From: Lactarius indigo
Lineage: Eukaryota; Basidiomycota; Agaricomycetes; Russulales; Russulaceae
Direction: 5' to 3'
NCBI GenBank assembly: GCA_025766275.1
Contig: JAFKAC010000281.1
Coordinates: 1-32,609, forward strand
Length of the DNA stretch: 32,609 bases
Shown in pieces: positions 20,025-30,670 of the stretch. Numbering within the stretch: position 1 is the stretch's first letter; each line of letters opens with the position of its first letter. A program made the translations under genes and the position numbers. The notes under the pieces are model-generated. The model was not told where the DNA came from. It made no database searches and saw nothing but the letters and a program-made list of their open reading frames with translations.

Positions 20025-21159
20025 GCGGTGTGGCCCTATCATGATCCCGAGCACGCTCGCAAGGATCTGTTGATTTTGTTGCCTCGAGGGGCGGACCTGC
20101 TGGGCGCTTGATTGATATCGCCACTTCCACAACGGCCCGGCTTCCCACGCCCACCCTTTCTCAGGCTCACAGTAGATCAGATCCGAGAGTTACTTGGACG
20201 TGAACTACCTTTTGTGCCGTGCCTGCGGCTACTGATAGAAAACGGGCTTGCCTTTTGTGGACCTTGACTCGTCTGAATTCCTGTTGACCCCCCGACTCGG
20301 ACCCTAGGCGCTGACCTCTCGAATTCGGGCCTACTGCTATTTGCCATCATTCAAAGCAAGTGGACGAACGGCAGCATTTCTTATAGCTCACCGACCTAGC
20401 ATCTGGTGGAAATGGTAATGGGGGATTCCTTTCATCGGTTCTTGGAGCAACACTGAAACCAAACGACCTCCTAGCCCTCTGTTTTTAGTTGGTTCGACAG
20501 TGGGACATCCAGTATGAAGAATCGAAGATGTTATCAGGCGCATGAACAGCATTTCTTATAACCCACAGAACAAGTATCTTGGAGGATGGAAGGATTTGTT
20601 TCACCGGCCCTGGGACCACCAGTGCACCACTGAATTTTGGTGATATCCTAGCCCCCACTTTTTCGGCTTGTCCCTGGACTGGAGGACTGGCCCGGGCCTC
20701 AGCACGAACGACGGTAAACTAATAAAACATAAAATTCTGGTGTTGTCACCAACTCCGAGCACAAGGGGCGACACCCCACATACATTCCGTGTCCAAGACT
20801 GCGACGACCTTCTGCTCTCACGACCAGTAGCTACCCCGTCTCCGATTTCTTGCTTCATTTATGTGATCGTCGGATAGTTTGAAGCGGCCTCACGTAAAGT
20901 GTGGGAATGTTCCTCGCTCAGTATACTCACGTATTCCCCAAGTTACGAACGTATCCGCATGGTCACAAATCCACCCCTCGCAATTGCTTCGAAAATCGTC
21001 CCACGGTGTCTCATGAAAAAGCTATAGGACCCGTCCAAGAACTAATTTTAGACCTTCCAGACTTTAAAAGCCTATCGACATCCCCGCAACATTTCGCTGT
21101 GATTCAGTCGTGATTCACTGTTGCATCCTCAATTGAATTATCTTGTTCCAACTCAAGCC
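20025..21159 (+). promoter_or_regulatory. Upstream region of aspartic protease 2, duplicated
   Basis: This is the counterpart of 16066-16871, about 330 bp longer. It contains a second copy of a short motif (GCAGCATTTCTTATA at about 20370 and AACAGCATTTCTTATA at about 20547), suggesting an internal duplication. The proximal TTTAAAA at 21063-21069 lies about 91 bp before the ATG and is the probable TATA box. Confidence 0.6.
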
Positions 21160-22693
21160 ATGTTCCCAACTGCACCAATCACGGCTATCCTCTTGCTTGT
21201 CATTGGCGTTGCGGCAGACCCTATCGTTGTTCGCAAAGCATCGGTTTCATTGCCCATCGCCAGACGGCTCAACATCACCGGCGCCCATGACCTCGTCCGA
21301 AAGGATCAGGCTCGTGCGAGAAACATGTTCGCTGTCAGCAAAGCCAAGAGAAGTGGCCCCGGTATCGTCGGTACCACTAACACCGGAATCGTTTACACAG
21401 CCAGCATCGGCATTGGTGTCCCCCCCACCTTCTGTGAGTGACGCTCGTTCATGCTTGACACGGATTCCCACATCCGCATTTAGACAATCTCCTCATCGAC
21501 ACAGGATGCGGGAATCTTTGGATAGGAGGTGGAAAGGCCTATGTTCGGACTAGCAGCAGTATGTCTACATTCGACAACGTTGTGAGTATCGCTCCTTCTT
21601 CGAATCTGTCACCCACCCTCAGCTGATGCCTATTTTCCAGTGTGTGTCATGCGGATCTGGGTCCTGCGGTGAGCTTCTCCCGGAACGTCATCTCCGCTAA
21701 ATTCTTTCCCCCTTCTTCAGGCCAGGAGTTCGTAGATACCGTGACGCTCAACCCTACACTCGTCGTTCAACGCCAGTCGATAGGTGTTGGACCACCTGGC
21801 TCAGACGACGTAGATGGTGTCCTGGGGTGCGTGTGAGGTCAAACGCTGTGAATTTGCGCCGATGCATTACTCCATAGGCTTGGCCCTGTCGATTTAACAA
21901 TTGGTACCTTGTCGCCAGACACAAATACCGCCATCCCTACAATCACGGACAACCTCTTCTCCATAGGAACTATCGTTTCTCACCTCGTTGCCGTGTCCTT
22001 TGAGCCCACAACTAATACATCATTCACAAATGGCGAGTTGACCTTCGGTGGCACTGACCCCACTAGGTTCACTGGAACAATTACCTTCGCGTAAGCACGC
22101 GTGATTACTGAGCTCTAACACAAAGACGCCTACGTTTACACGGAACTCGATAGCCCAGGTACGACGACTTTCCCCGCCAGTGAATTCTGGGGTATCAACG
22201 AGTCTATCCGGTACGGTGCTTCTACGACCATACTATCGACCACTGCCGGTATTGTCGACTCTGGAACAACCCTCATCCTTATTGCCACCGGTAAGCAACC
22301 CGTTTCTCTTAACCGCACAAACCAATGTCATTCACAGACGCGTTCAGCCGATACAAATCCGCGACTGGTGCTGTCCTTGATGCCTCCACGGGCCTACTCA
22401 AGATCACCTCGACTCAGTTCAGCAACCTTCAGTCGCTTTTCTTCACAGCCGGAGGCACGTCATTCGAGTTCACCGCAAACGCGCAGATCTGGCCACGCTC
22501 ACTCAATACGTTCATTGGCGGCACTTCGGGCAGCATATACCTAGTCGTCAACGACATTGGCTCCCGCACCGGATCGGGCCTCGACTTCATCAACGGCTAT
22601 ACTTTCCTTGAACGATTCTATTCCGTCTTTGATACTACCAACAACCGCGTTGGCTTCGCCACTACCCCTTTCACCACTGCCACGACCAACTGA
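21160..22693 (+). CDS. Secreted A1 aspartic protease (polyporopepsin type), copy 2
   Basis: Predicted 403-residue preproenzyme, closely related to copy 1. Exons: 21160-21433, 21484-21581, 21641-21668, 21721-21826, 21878-22090, 22154-22290, 22338-22693; 404 codons in frame, with all junctions equivalent to copy 1. The signal peptide is at residues 1-19 and the propeptide contains SLPIARRLNITGAHDLVRKD. Catalytic aspartates are in IDTGCGN (Asp97) and IVDSGTTL (Asp275). The flap is CVSCGSGSCG (125-134), again with Cys at the expected flap Tyr and a third Cys replacing the FS pair. This copy keeps the family-typical SPDTNTAIPTITDNLFS segment that copy 1 has lost, so it is closer to the ancestral form. 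The C-terminal half (NGYTFLERFYSVFDTTNNR) is highly conserved. Confidence 0.92.
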
Positions 22694-23961
22694 AGGGGAT
22701 AAGATCGGGTAGCGGCGATTGCGTCGGATCTGCAGCATCTGGGCGGCCAGAATGGATGCCAGTGTAATTTTTGTCGTTTAATTAGCATCAGGGGTTTGCT
22801 TCCCCTTCGTTGGTCTCACATGGGTACCTCGTATCTTTCCATTGTTATAGATTTAACCGTCAGTTCATGGATCCACACCATATGAATGCATTGAAGTGGC
22901 TCGACAGTGGAGTCGACGCACACTATGAGATACCCGATCCTCAAAGTATCTCATTCCAATACCGTTTGTCCATGTTTTTTACAAGGTCTCGATGTCGGAA
23001 CTTCTTCGTATATCGAGGAAGCGAAAAAAGAAAAAAAAAAGGAAACAGCTCATGTCCAAGCTGAGGAACGGATACGGATCTTGAGAGTAAAAGGTGTATA
23101 GATGGTCTGTATAGCGAAAGTGATATTGCACAGCCAAGAGGTGTTACGGGTACCAGCGTTACACATCTATGGATCAGTGGTTTTCGTCGTGTGTGGGAAC
23201 TCCGGGTTGATCCGTAGTATGTAGTCATCTTGCAGCAAACACTCGAACAGACCGTGCCTCGAGTTGAACATCTCATGCGAGAGGAGGAAGAGCCACTCGA
23301 GGGAACGCCGTCAGAATGGAACGCGTCCTGGCCCCCGAACTTATCCATGAGCCGCTTGCGGTTAGCCGGAGGCGATTGCGCCATACGGCGCGCACGGCGC
23401 ACCGTGCTAGCTCCGGAAATAGAAAGTCTTCCGTCAGCGCGTCCAAGTCAGCGCTCCAGCAGCCGCGCTTGTATTGCGAGGACTATGCCCATTCGTAGCT
23501 AGCTACGATACTTTGTCGAAGCTCCAGAAATTAAGAGATGGTATTTTTACAGTGGACCTTGGCCGTGGCGATCTGGACTGGACTCCATTTGGTGCGTCTC
23601 CTCGGAGCCGGAGACTCCGGAGACCGGACCCGAACAATCCTTGTACGGCATGATTAATGCTCTCACGTAAGCCGATGCCTCGTTTATACCTTTGCTACTC
23701 TGGAATCGGCCTCTGAAGCTTCTGGATTTCTGAAGTGCAGATAGAAAGTCCAGAACTAGTGCTTGCTGTCAATATCCGCTATCGATTCAAAATTAATATT
23801 TGGCTGCTCAGTTCGCGTTTGGTAAACTCGCATGACTAGTCCAGCCACCATTGCCAGTGTCACCTAGTACTGACAGCTGGCATGGTACTATTGTACTACC
23901 GTATATGATCCCAATCATGCGCCCTTAATCAGCTCCCAGTGGCTTCCTATCCCCCTCCATC
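22694..23961. other. Intergenic: duplicated flank, then promoter of DMT copy E
   Basis: The first about 700 bp match 18394-19000 in blocks and include an A-rich insertion (AGAAAAAAAAAAGG at about 23030). A minus-strand frame at 22941-23402 covers this stretch but has no recognised domain. The part from about 23500 to 23961 has no recognisable gene and should contain the promoter of copy E. Confidence 0.45.
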
Positions 23962-25728
23962 ATGACTACAGAGAGCTCCTTTTACCCTTCAGCGACCCAG
24001 TGTACGTTGTTGTCGTCTGGATTCGAGTTGCCTCCAGATGGCGCAGCCATCCCGGAGGAAACGTCGCCACTGTTACAACCCGAGCGCGCGCCACGACGAA
24101 CCATCTCAGAGCGGTGGAGATCTGCACGATCATCGTTTCTCGATGACAATTTGGGACTGTTCTTGGTCGTGGCTTCCCAGTTCTTCTTTTCTGCGATGAA
24201 CATGTCAGTCAAGTGGCTCAATAGTTCTGACGAACCCGTGCCAATTCTCGAGGTGTGTGACGTGCCCAGAACGGATATTCTTGCCTGGGCTAATTCTGAG
24301 GTCCATAGATAATACTGGTTCGAACGGTACGAATCCCAACATTTCGTTGCACGATATCGAAAACTGATGAACATCTAGACGATCACTACCTTCTTTTCGC
24401 TCGTCTACATGTGCATCTGTCATCCGTTGTCTCTAGAGGCCGCCGCTAATTATCATCAGGTACTGGAAGGGTATTCCAGACCCGTTGTTCGGTCCAAAGG
24501 GTATCCGGGTCTTGTTGGCGATACGTGGTCTCTCAGGGTGCGTATCCTGCAAGTACTCATGCGGTTTTACTGACGTTCTTTGGTGTCTCCATAGATCATC
24601 AGCTGTTTTCGGGGTGTATTTCTCTCTGCAATACTTGTCGTTGTCCGACGCGACAGTGTTGACTTTCGTCGCGCCGGTCCTCACAGGCGTCTCTGGAGCC
24701 GTGTTTCTCAATGAGCACCTCCCAATCGGGGAAATACTTGCTGGGTGTAAGCACTTTTAGGCCACATTCGCTACGATGGCTATTTACCAGATGATAGTGT
24801 GCAGTTTTGTCGGAGTCGTATTAATCTCCCGGCCGCAATCCCTCTTCGGTCCACAGGCGTTTGCGGGTCCATCTGAAGTCACACCAACTCAAAGAATGCT
24901 ATCCATCACGTCAGAGAAATCTCGTCTCGTTCCCAGAAATTCGTCTCACGTTATTGTATAGTGCGGCTCTATTCGGCATTCTCGGGATAGCCGGTAGCTG
25001 TGAGCTTTGTTTTCGCCGCGTATCCACGTACTACATTTCCTTGACTTTTCATTGCAGATTTGACCCTCCGTGCGATCAGAGAACGAGCACACATTACCCA
25101 CCCGGTTGTCGCCTTTTCTTCGCAAAGTTTGTTAATATCTACCTTAAGGTACGCCCAATCGAAGTCCTACAAAGGAACCTATCGACACGCATTACAGCAT
25201 AATGTTATTCAAGGTTCCTCTAGTCATACCTAAGCGCAACCTGGGGCTGGCTATGCTATTTCTTAACGCCATACTTGGCATTTTGGGACAGGTGCGCCGT
25301 CTAGAACCAGCGCTTTCGCTATGTAGTTGGCTTATTCACAACCTACGAAGACGTTTTTGGCGATGGGACTCCAACGCGAAACAGCAGCCCGCGGTTCTCT
25401 CGCAGTTTATACCTCGGTACGTCCCTCTGTGCTCACCTTTTCTAAGGTGCCTCACCTGTGATCTTTGCCACAGATTATTTTCGCTCTGATGTTCGAGTTT
25501 ACCATTTTTCATACCGTGCCTTCAACTCTCTCGATCATCGGGACATTGATGATCGTGAGCTCGGCTATCTATATCACTGTAATCTCTCATCTATCTCCGC
25601 TTACTTAAATACTTATGCCCACTTCTCTATAGTTGACGAAGAAGACCGTTATCAAGCCAGGAGCTGATAGTTCCATCAAGAGCTCACCACATGGTGCTTC
25701 CGTGTCGAACTACGATAGTTATCCATGA
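23962..25728 (+). CDS. EamA/DMT-type membrane transporter, copy E
   Basis: Predicted 390-residue transporter. Exons: 23962-24252, 24309-24326, 24379-24410, 24460-24537, 24595-24746, 24798-24909, 24962-24999, 25058-25148, 25198-25291, 25351-25416, 25474-25578, 25633-25728; 1173 nt in frame. Landmarks are LFLVVASQFFFSAMNMSVKW, YFSLQYLSLSDATVLTFVAP, ISRPQSLFG and KVPLVIPKR. Some positions that are otherwise invariant in the array differ: AIRERAH replaces AIGKRAH after TM6, FLNAILG replaces the usual hydrophobic LIGI-type run in TM8, and GLQRETAARGSL replaces AGRG. The reading frame is open throughout, so it is likely expressed but functionally diverged or under weaker constraint. Confidence 0.88.
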
Positions 25729-27132
25729 AGACCTGCCTCGAGGCTTCTTACAACTAAAGCTTCCATCTATTGCAATGACTAGCGAGTGCTTTTTTTTTGT
25801 TTTTTTTTTCTTAGATCCAGACTAGCGAGAGTGTATTGAGAGCCATCATCAGTAGGGCGAAAGGGGGTCTACACGCGTACATATAGATTCAATCTAGGTA
25901 AATAGACATGACGAGCTCACGAACGTAATATAGACAGTCCTGACGATCAGGTCAATCACGTGCTGTATCTACTCGACGAACTAGGGCACCAGGTTGGTCG
26001 TGAACTGGTTGCTCAAGAAGCCGCTACCTTTGGTGTTTGTCGTGCGAAGCGACCTCAGGACGGGGGAAATCGCCAATGCTTGTATGGGGCGTGATTCCTC
26101 AGTGAGATGGTACAGAAGTCAGCGTCGTCGGAGCAGTTCCTCATGCAGATCGTTGTAAGGCCTTTGTTTGTGTCTGTCATTTAGGTGCCATCGATAGGGC
26201 GAATGCCAACACCTCCACAAGCCGATGAGCCCATCTACATCAATGCCCGATAGCCAAAGAGAAGGGTGCTCTCACTAGTCCAGTTCACTATACGCTCCAA
26301 CACCTTTCGTGATGACACCCTTTTACGGCAGCCGCGAAAGCACCAATCAGTTGTTGTATAAGCGTAAAACCCGGTCTCTTCGGGGCTCCTGAGGACTGTA
26401 CTGGCTCATAGACGTATTTGCCACTCAACTTAACTTACGCAACGCAACCCTGGATGCTGCATGCCCGTATGTGCTCGCCAGGTGGGTCGTCAGCGCGCTG
26501 GCATGCCATGCTCAACTAAAGGCAAAGCCGAGCTTTCGTTTACGGTCATCGTCATGACAGGCAGGACTTGGTTGCTATACCTGACCAAGGCGGCTGAGTC
26601 TTGAGAATAGTGTCTGTCTGGCCTGAATGTCCATCCAGACGCCATATGGTGTCATGTCTGTATGGCTGCAGTGCTGCTGCGGCTGATGGACAGCTGTGTT
26701 GTGATCAGAAGGATATTATCAATAAAATCACAATGGGTGAGCTTGCCAGCGAGGTTGACCTTAGCCGAGAAGACCGCGTTGATTGTGATCACATGGGCTC
26801 GAGGGTGTTTAGAAGTACTGTATCGAGCAACTGGTAGTTCCCGGGACATGAGAACCTTGCGCCATTTGACCGGAAATGAAAATACATGGTCAGTAGACTA
26901 CAGAGTTTGGACGGAGGCGTGTCACCATACTGTGAGATTGCTTCATTGTATATCGACGTTCAGGGATCGGTGTTCGGGCCTCCGGATTCCGGAAGCTGAG
27001 CGCTGTGCTGGCTGTCCAGGCCTTGTTGCCACAAACGGGTGATGGGTTCGATGCAGTGACCTGCGCTTGACCATCGCCACACTCACAAGTACCCTCCCCA
27101 TTCGTTTCACTTAACAACCATCAGGCCGCAAC
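25729..27132. other. Intergenic, no gene recognised
   Basis: The first about 130 bp resemble the 3' flanks of copies C and D, interrupted by a T-run at 25791-25810. Beyond that I see no family-level match on either strand. A 126-codon plus-strand frame (26662-27042) and a 65-codon minus-strand frame overlap it without support. The last about 100 bp should hold the promoter and 5' UTR of the DUF3433 gene. Confidence 0.45.
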
Positions 27133-29874
27133 ATGTCCAGTCCATACAAGGACCCCTTTCAAAGTCCTCGTGGTAGCGTGGGTGACCACGAACCATACCA
27201 CGACGACCCAAGCATGAAACCGAAGCAACTGGACAATGTCAGGTCCCCAGCTCCCAGTTCACCTTTCATGAGCGACATTGGTACACCTGGACCCTCCCGC
27301 CCTAGCTTCCGTAGCTCTGTTGGCCTCATTCCTACCCCTGGGACAGTCTCGAAGCGACACCCGACATACGTGCGTCATCTTCTCAGTTCAGTAGGATAAC
27401 GAACACTAACTCATCTCGTCTTTGCGTAGGAACCTGTTCCCCTGCGCTTTTGGGTCGTAGTTCTGGGTTGTGCGGTACTCGCAATCTTTGGAGTTGCTTT
27501 GGAGGTCGCACTGGGGATCTCAAATAGGAACGATGGTGCGTAGTGGGTCATCTTGGGATCTGGCGTTGTGCTGACCGAACCCTACCCATCATGTAGGCTT
27601 CAGCGTACCACAAAAAAATGTGTTCTCCTTTGCTTCAACGCAATTTTTGACCGTGCGTAGCGTTCCCTCACCCCACCCACTGTCCGGTTCGGTTGACCAT
27701 TCCCGGACTCAAAGTCATTCTTACCCTCTCTCATTTTCGCCCCTCTTGCGTTCATGGTCCATGGCTTCGATTGGGCCATCCGAATGTGGAATGTGCGTTA
27801 GTAGCCCAACGTGCTCATCGCAATGCTCGTCTCACAATAACCGCAGCCATACCTTCTCCTATCGCGCGGGAACGCCTCCGCAGATGAGACCCTTCTTGTC
27901 GACTATGTACGTCTATCCTCTTCGTCTCTATTCTTCCGGCTGCTTAATCATCCATATAGATCGCGGATAGGTAAATATTACTAGACCAGAAATACCTAAT
28001 CTCACTCACCGACCCCTCAACCCAGCCGGCCGTTCATTACATACAACGCACTAAGGTTCAAACACCAATTCGTCCTCGTGTCTGGATTCACGGCGCTGGG
28101 CACGCTACTATTCCAACCCCTCGCCGGGTCTATATTCTCCGTTCGGCAACTTCCAAAAGAGTCAGGTAATTGATTATCGCTATCTGTGTGCCCGCCGCAG
28201 GGTTTCATATGAGCGTGCAGCGTCTACCGCTCAAAGCATCAGAGCTATTGGGCTCTCCCCGGACATTAACGATTTGACTGCATTTGCGGCATCTGCTGGG
28301 GTGAGTGAATGCTGCCCACCGTTACTCTCGTTCTCGTTTCCTGACATACTTTCTTCACAAGTTCGCGGAAGCTGCAGGTGCGCGATGAGCACCAAACTGA
28401 CTTTCTCTTCATTGCTAAACACTCAATAATGTAGTCTTCAATGGTCTCGGTGACCCTTCCTTCGTACAAGGCGGTTGGGCGACTGCCGAGTTTGTGGTAT
28501 GTACATATATCACAAGCTAATCTTTGATCTTCGCCAAATAATTACGAGCGTAGTTTCCTACTGATACCTATTTGAATGGCTCCATGTCCATCAACACGAC
28601 CGGCATCCAAACCGCCACGAACTGTAAGATTCCGAATCAAATTTCTGTCAATTCATCCATTGCGACCAACTGGACGGTTTCTGCGACCTCTGCTGACGGC
28701 TGCACGGTGAACGCGACTTTCAACCCGACCGATGCAGATCAACAATACGGAGTGACGAATGTGCCCAATTGCGGTGCCAATACCACGGACCCTACTTACC
28801 AACCCGTGCGCTCCTCGTTCCCTCGTTCTTCGCCGTTACTCATCCCATTTAGGTTCTCTTTTGGTTCTGGCAACAAAATCCAAGTGGCTCTGCCGCCGTT
28901 TTTTGCACACCGCACATACAGCTTTTTGACGTGACCGCCTTCGCATCGCTGAATAACGGCTCGTTGACGAATGTTACGGTGATCGATAATTACCCTGCGG
29001 CAAACAATGTCTCAGGTCCTCCGCTGAGCGGCATTCCATACAACGGGTATGTCTCTCGGATATTTTCTTCAGACTTCGTCTAATCTCGGGGCTCGCTTGT
29101 ACAGACTCATCTTCAACAGTTCCACCAACATCAATATACAATCGCGGGCGAATTCGATACGGTCTGGTATACCGAATGCTATCTTCCGCCAAGCGCAGCA
29201 AGCACCTGGAGGCCCAAATTCTGTTTTCCAGGACCCAAAGATCTTCGTAGATTACACGACGCAAATCTATGTGCGTTGCTTTACCTGCCTATCCCGCACC
29301 TGATTTCAACCGCTGTCATAGACCCGGCATCTCTCCCTCGCGACCAAGTCAAACTACTTTTTGCCGACAAATAAGACCGTCAATTCAGTACTCACACAAC
29401 TCGTGCCGCGCCTCTACGTCGAGTACGTTCCCTTCTTCGTTCCTACGTGGCCTATCTGTCAACTTTTGCAATCGCAGACCCGTCGCGGCACATGCCCTCG
29501 CCACGATCTGCCTGATGACAGCCGGCGTCGTCTTCTTCCTCCACTTCTGGCACTTCCGCGAGCGGCGCGACATCTACCTCGCGCACCCTCCGGGCTCCAT
29601 CGGGTCTGCCGTCGCGCTCACGTCGCATTCGGGCTTCGGGGAGCTGCTGATGCCATATGACAACACGCCGACGTTCTCGCGCGCCCTCGCGCCGCTCCGC
29701 TTCCGCCTCGACAGGCGCACGGGTGCGATCGTGGTCGACGATTCGGCGATCGCGTACGCTGGAGAAACGTCGACGCAGACGGTCAGGGACGAGACGATGA
29801 TGACTCTGATCGGGAAGGGCCCGCGACACCGGCATGAGGACAGTCTTGGGGGCGACACTTCACGGGGGACGTAG
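27133..29874 (+). CDS. DUF3433 family membrane protein
   Basis: Predicted 651-residue multi-pass membrane protein; function unknown. Exons: 27133-27369, 27430-27535, 27597-27652, 27715-27792, 27847-27906, 27960-27970, 28026-28165, 28221-28300, 28362-28377, 28435-28496, 28554-28805, 28853-29046, 29105-29270, 29322-29422, 29478-29874; 652 codons in frame. Residues 1-79 are a polar Pro/Ser-rich cytosolic tail. TM1 is at about 86-104 (RFWVVVLGCAVLAIF) and TM2 at about 134-152. PYLLLSRGNASADETLLVDY at 160-179 is the DUF3433 signature. A further TM follows FKHQFVLV. Next comes a large Asn/Thr-rich, probably extracytoplasmic region with many N-glycosylation-type sites (NTT, NAT, NGS, NVT, NKT). The last TM is at about 525-545. 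The C-tail contains the family motif PPGSIGSAVALTSHSGFGEL. Exons 6 (11 nt) and 9 (16 nt) are microexons. The exon 8 acceptor (28220) was chosen because nearer AGs break frame. Confidence 0.85.
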
Positions 29875-30445
29875 TGGCAGCGATAGACCGAGTGAGTGTA
29901 GAGACGGTGGTGTGGTGGCACGGATCTTGATTATACTTGAGCTGTATTTCACTCTGTTGTGCGAAGGACTTTCTACTTATACAGTGCTGCTTTGTCCTCC
30001 TCTACAAAAACTGAACGCACTGGATAGGAGAACGGCTCACACGATTCCATGTTCCAGACACACAATCGCGGTTCCATTCGTTGTGTCATCACGTCCACCC
30101 AGTATTGTACGTTCTTATACTGCAGTCGAGGACGGACATCGATGGACTCGTGAGTCTGACACACGACCACCCTCGATCCTCGATCGCAGCAACATTTTCA
30201 GGCTTCAATTAAACCCCCAAACTCCGCTACCCGAGGTTTGAGGAGGCCCCATCTCCCCGTGTCATTAGACGTACTGTTCTGGGTCAACGAATGGCAGACC
30301 GGCAATGACATATAAGCTCGAATAGTGGCGTCTATATTATACAGTAACGGAAACGTCAAAGCGCACGCGATTTGAGGGAGACGGGGGTGTGGCTAGAGCC
30401 ACGCGTGGGATTTGAACTCCGCCCAAAATAGCCCTAAACCCGAAC
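29875..30445. other. Intergenic, no gene recognised
   Basis: This is the 3' flank of the DUF3433 gene and distal upstream DNA of the tubulin locus. A minus-strand GTTCAAATCC word at about 30408-30417 recalls a tRNA T-loop, but no matching stems surround it. No gene was found. Confidence 0.5.
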
Positions 30446-30454
30446 ATGTTTGCC

Positions 30455-30668
30455 TCGTTTTTGTCGATACCCTTTACCTTTAACCTCCTCCCTCTACCTC
30501 TTCCGTCTATCCCCTTACCCGTTCTCTTCCCATCTCGTCAAGTAAGTCTCGTGTGTCTCTCTATCCCCCTCACGCGACCTGGTCTCCGCGCTATCCACGG
30601 GTTATACGCGTCCCTCGATACCGTGTCTCTCTTGATCGCCGCCACACTTACTGACCGCTCACCCTCCA
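30455..30668 (+). promoter_or_regulatory. Pyrimidine-rich upstream tract of the beta-tubulin locus
   Basis: Repeated CCTCTACCTCTTCCG- and CCCCTTACCCGTTCTC-like words form a strong C/T-rich tract ending just before the conserved start. Such tracts are typical of promoters of highly expressed fungal housekeeping genes, which suggests the locus was once a normally expressed gene. An in-frame ATG at 30446 reads through this tract into the tubulin start. The conserved MREIVHLQ start at 30671 is preferred. Confidence 0.55.
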
Positions 30669-30670
30669 GA

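Noticed and set aside
29452..29835. 127-codon minus-strand frame
   Set aside because: It is antisense to the GC-rich last exon of the DUF3433 gene, with codon bias mirroring the sense strand.
30400..30425. Minus-strand GTTCAAATCC resembling a tRNA T-loop
   Set aside because: The flanking bases do not form a T-stem, and no acceptor, D or anticodon stems fit a 70-90 nt span.
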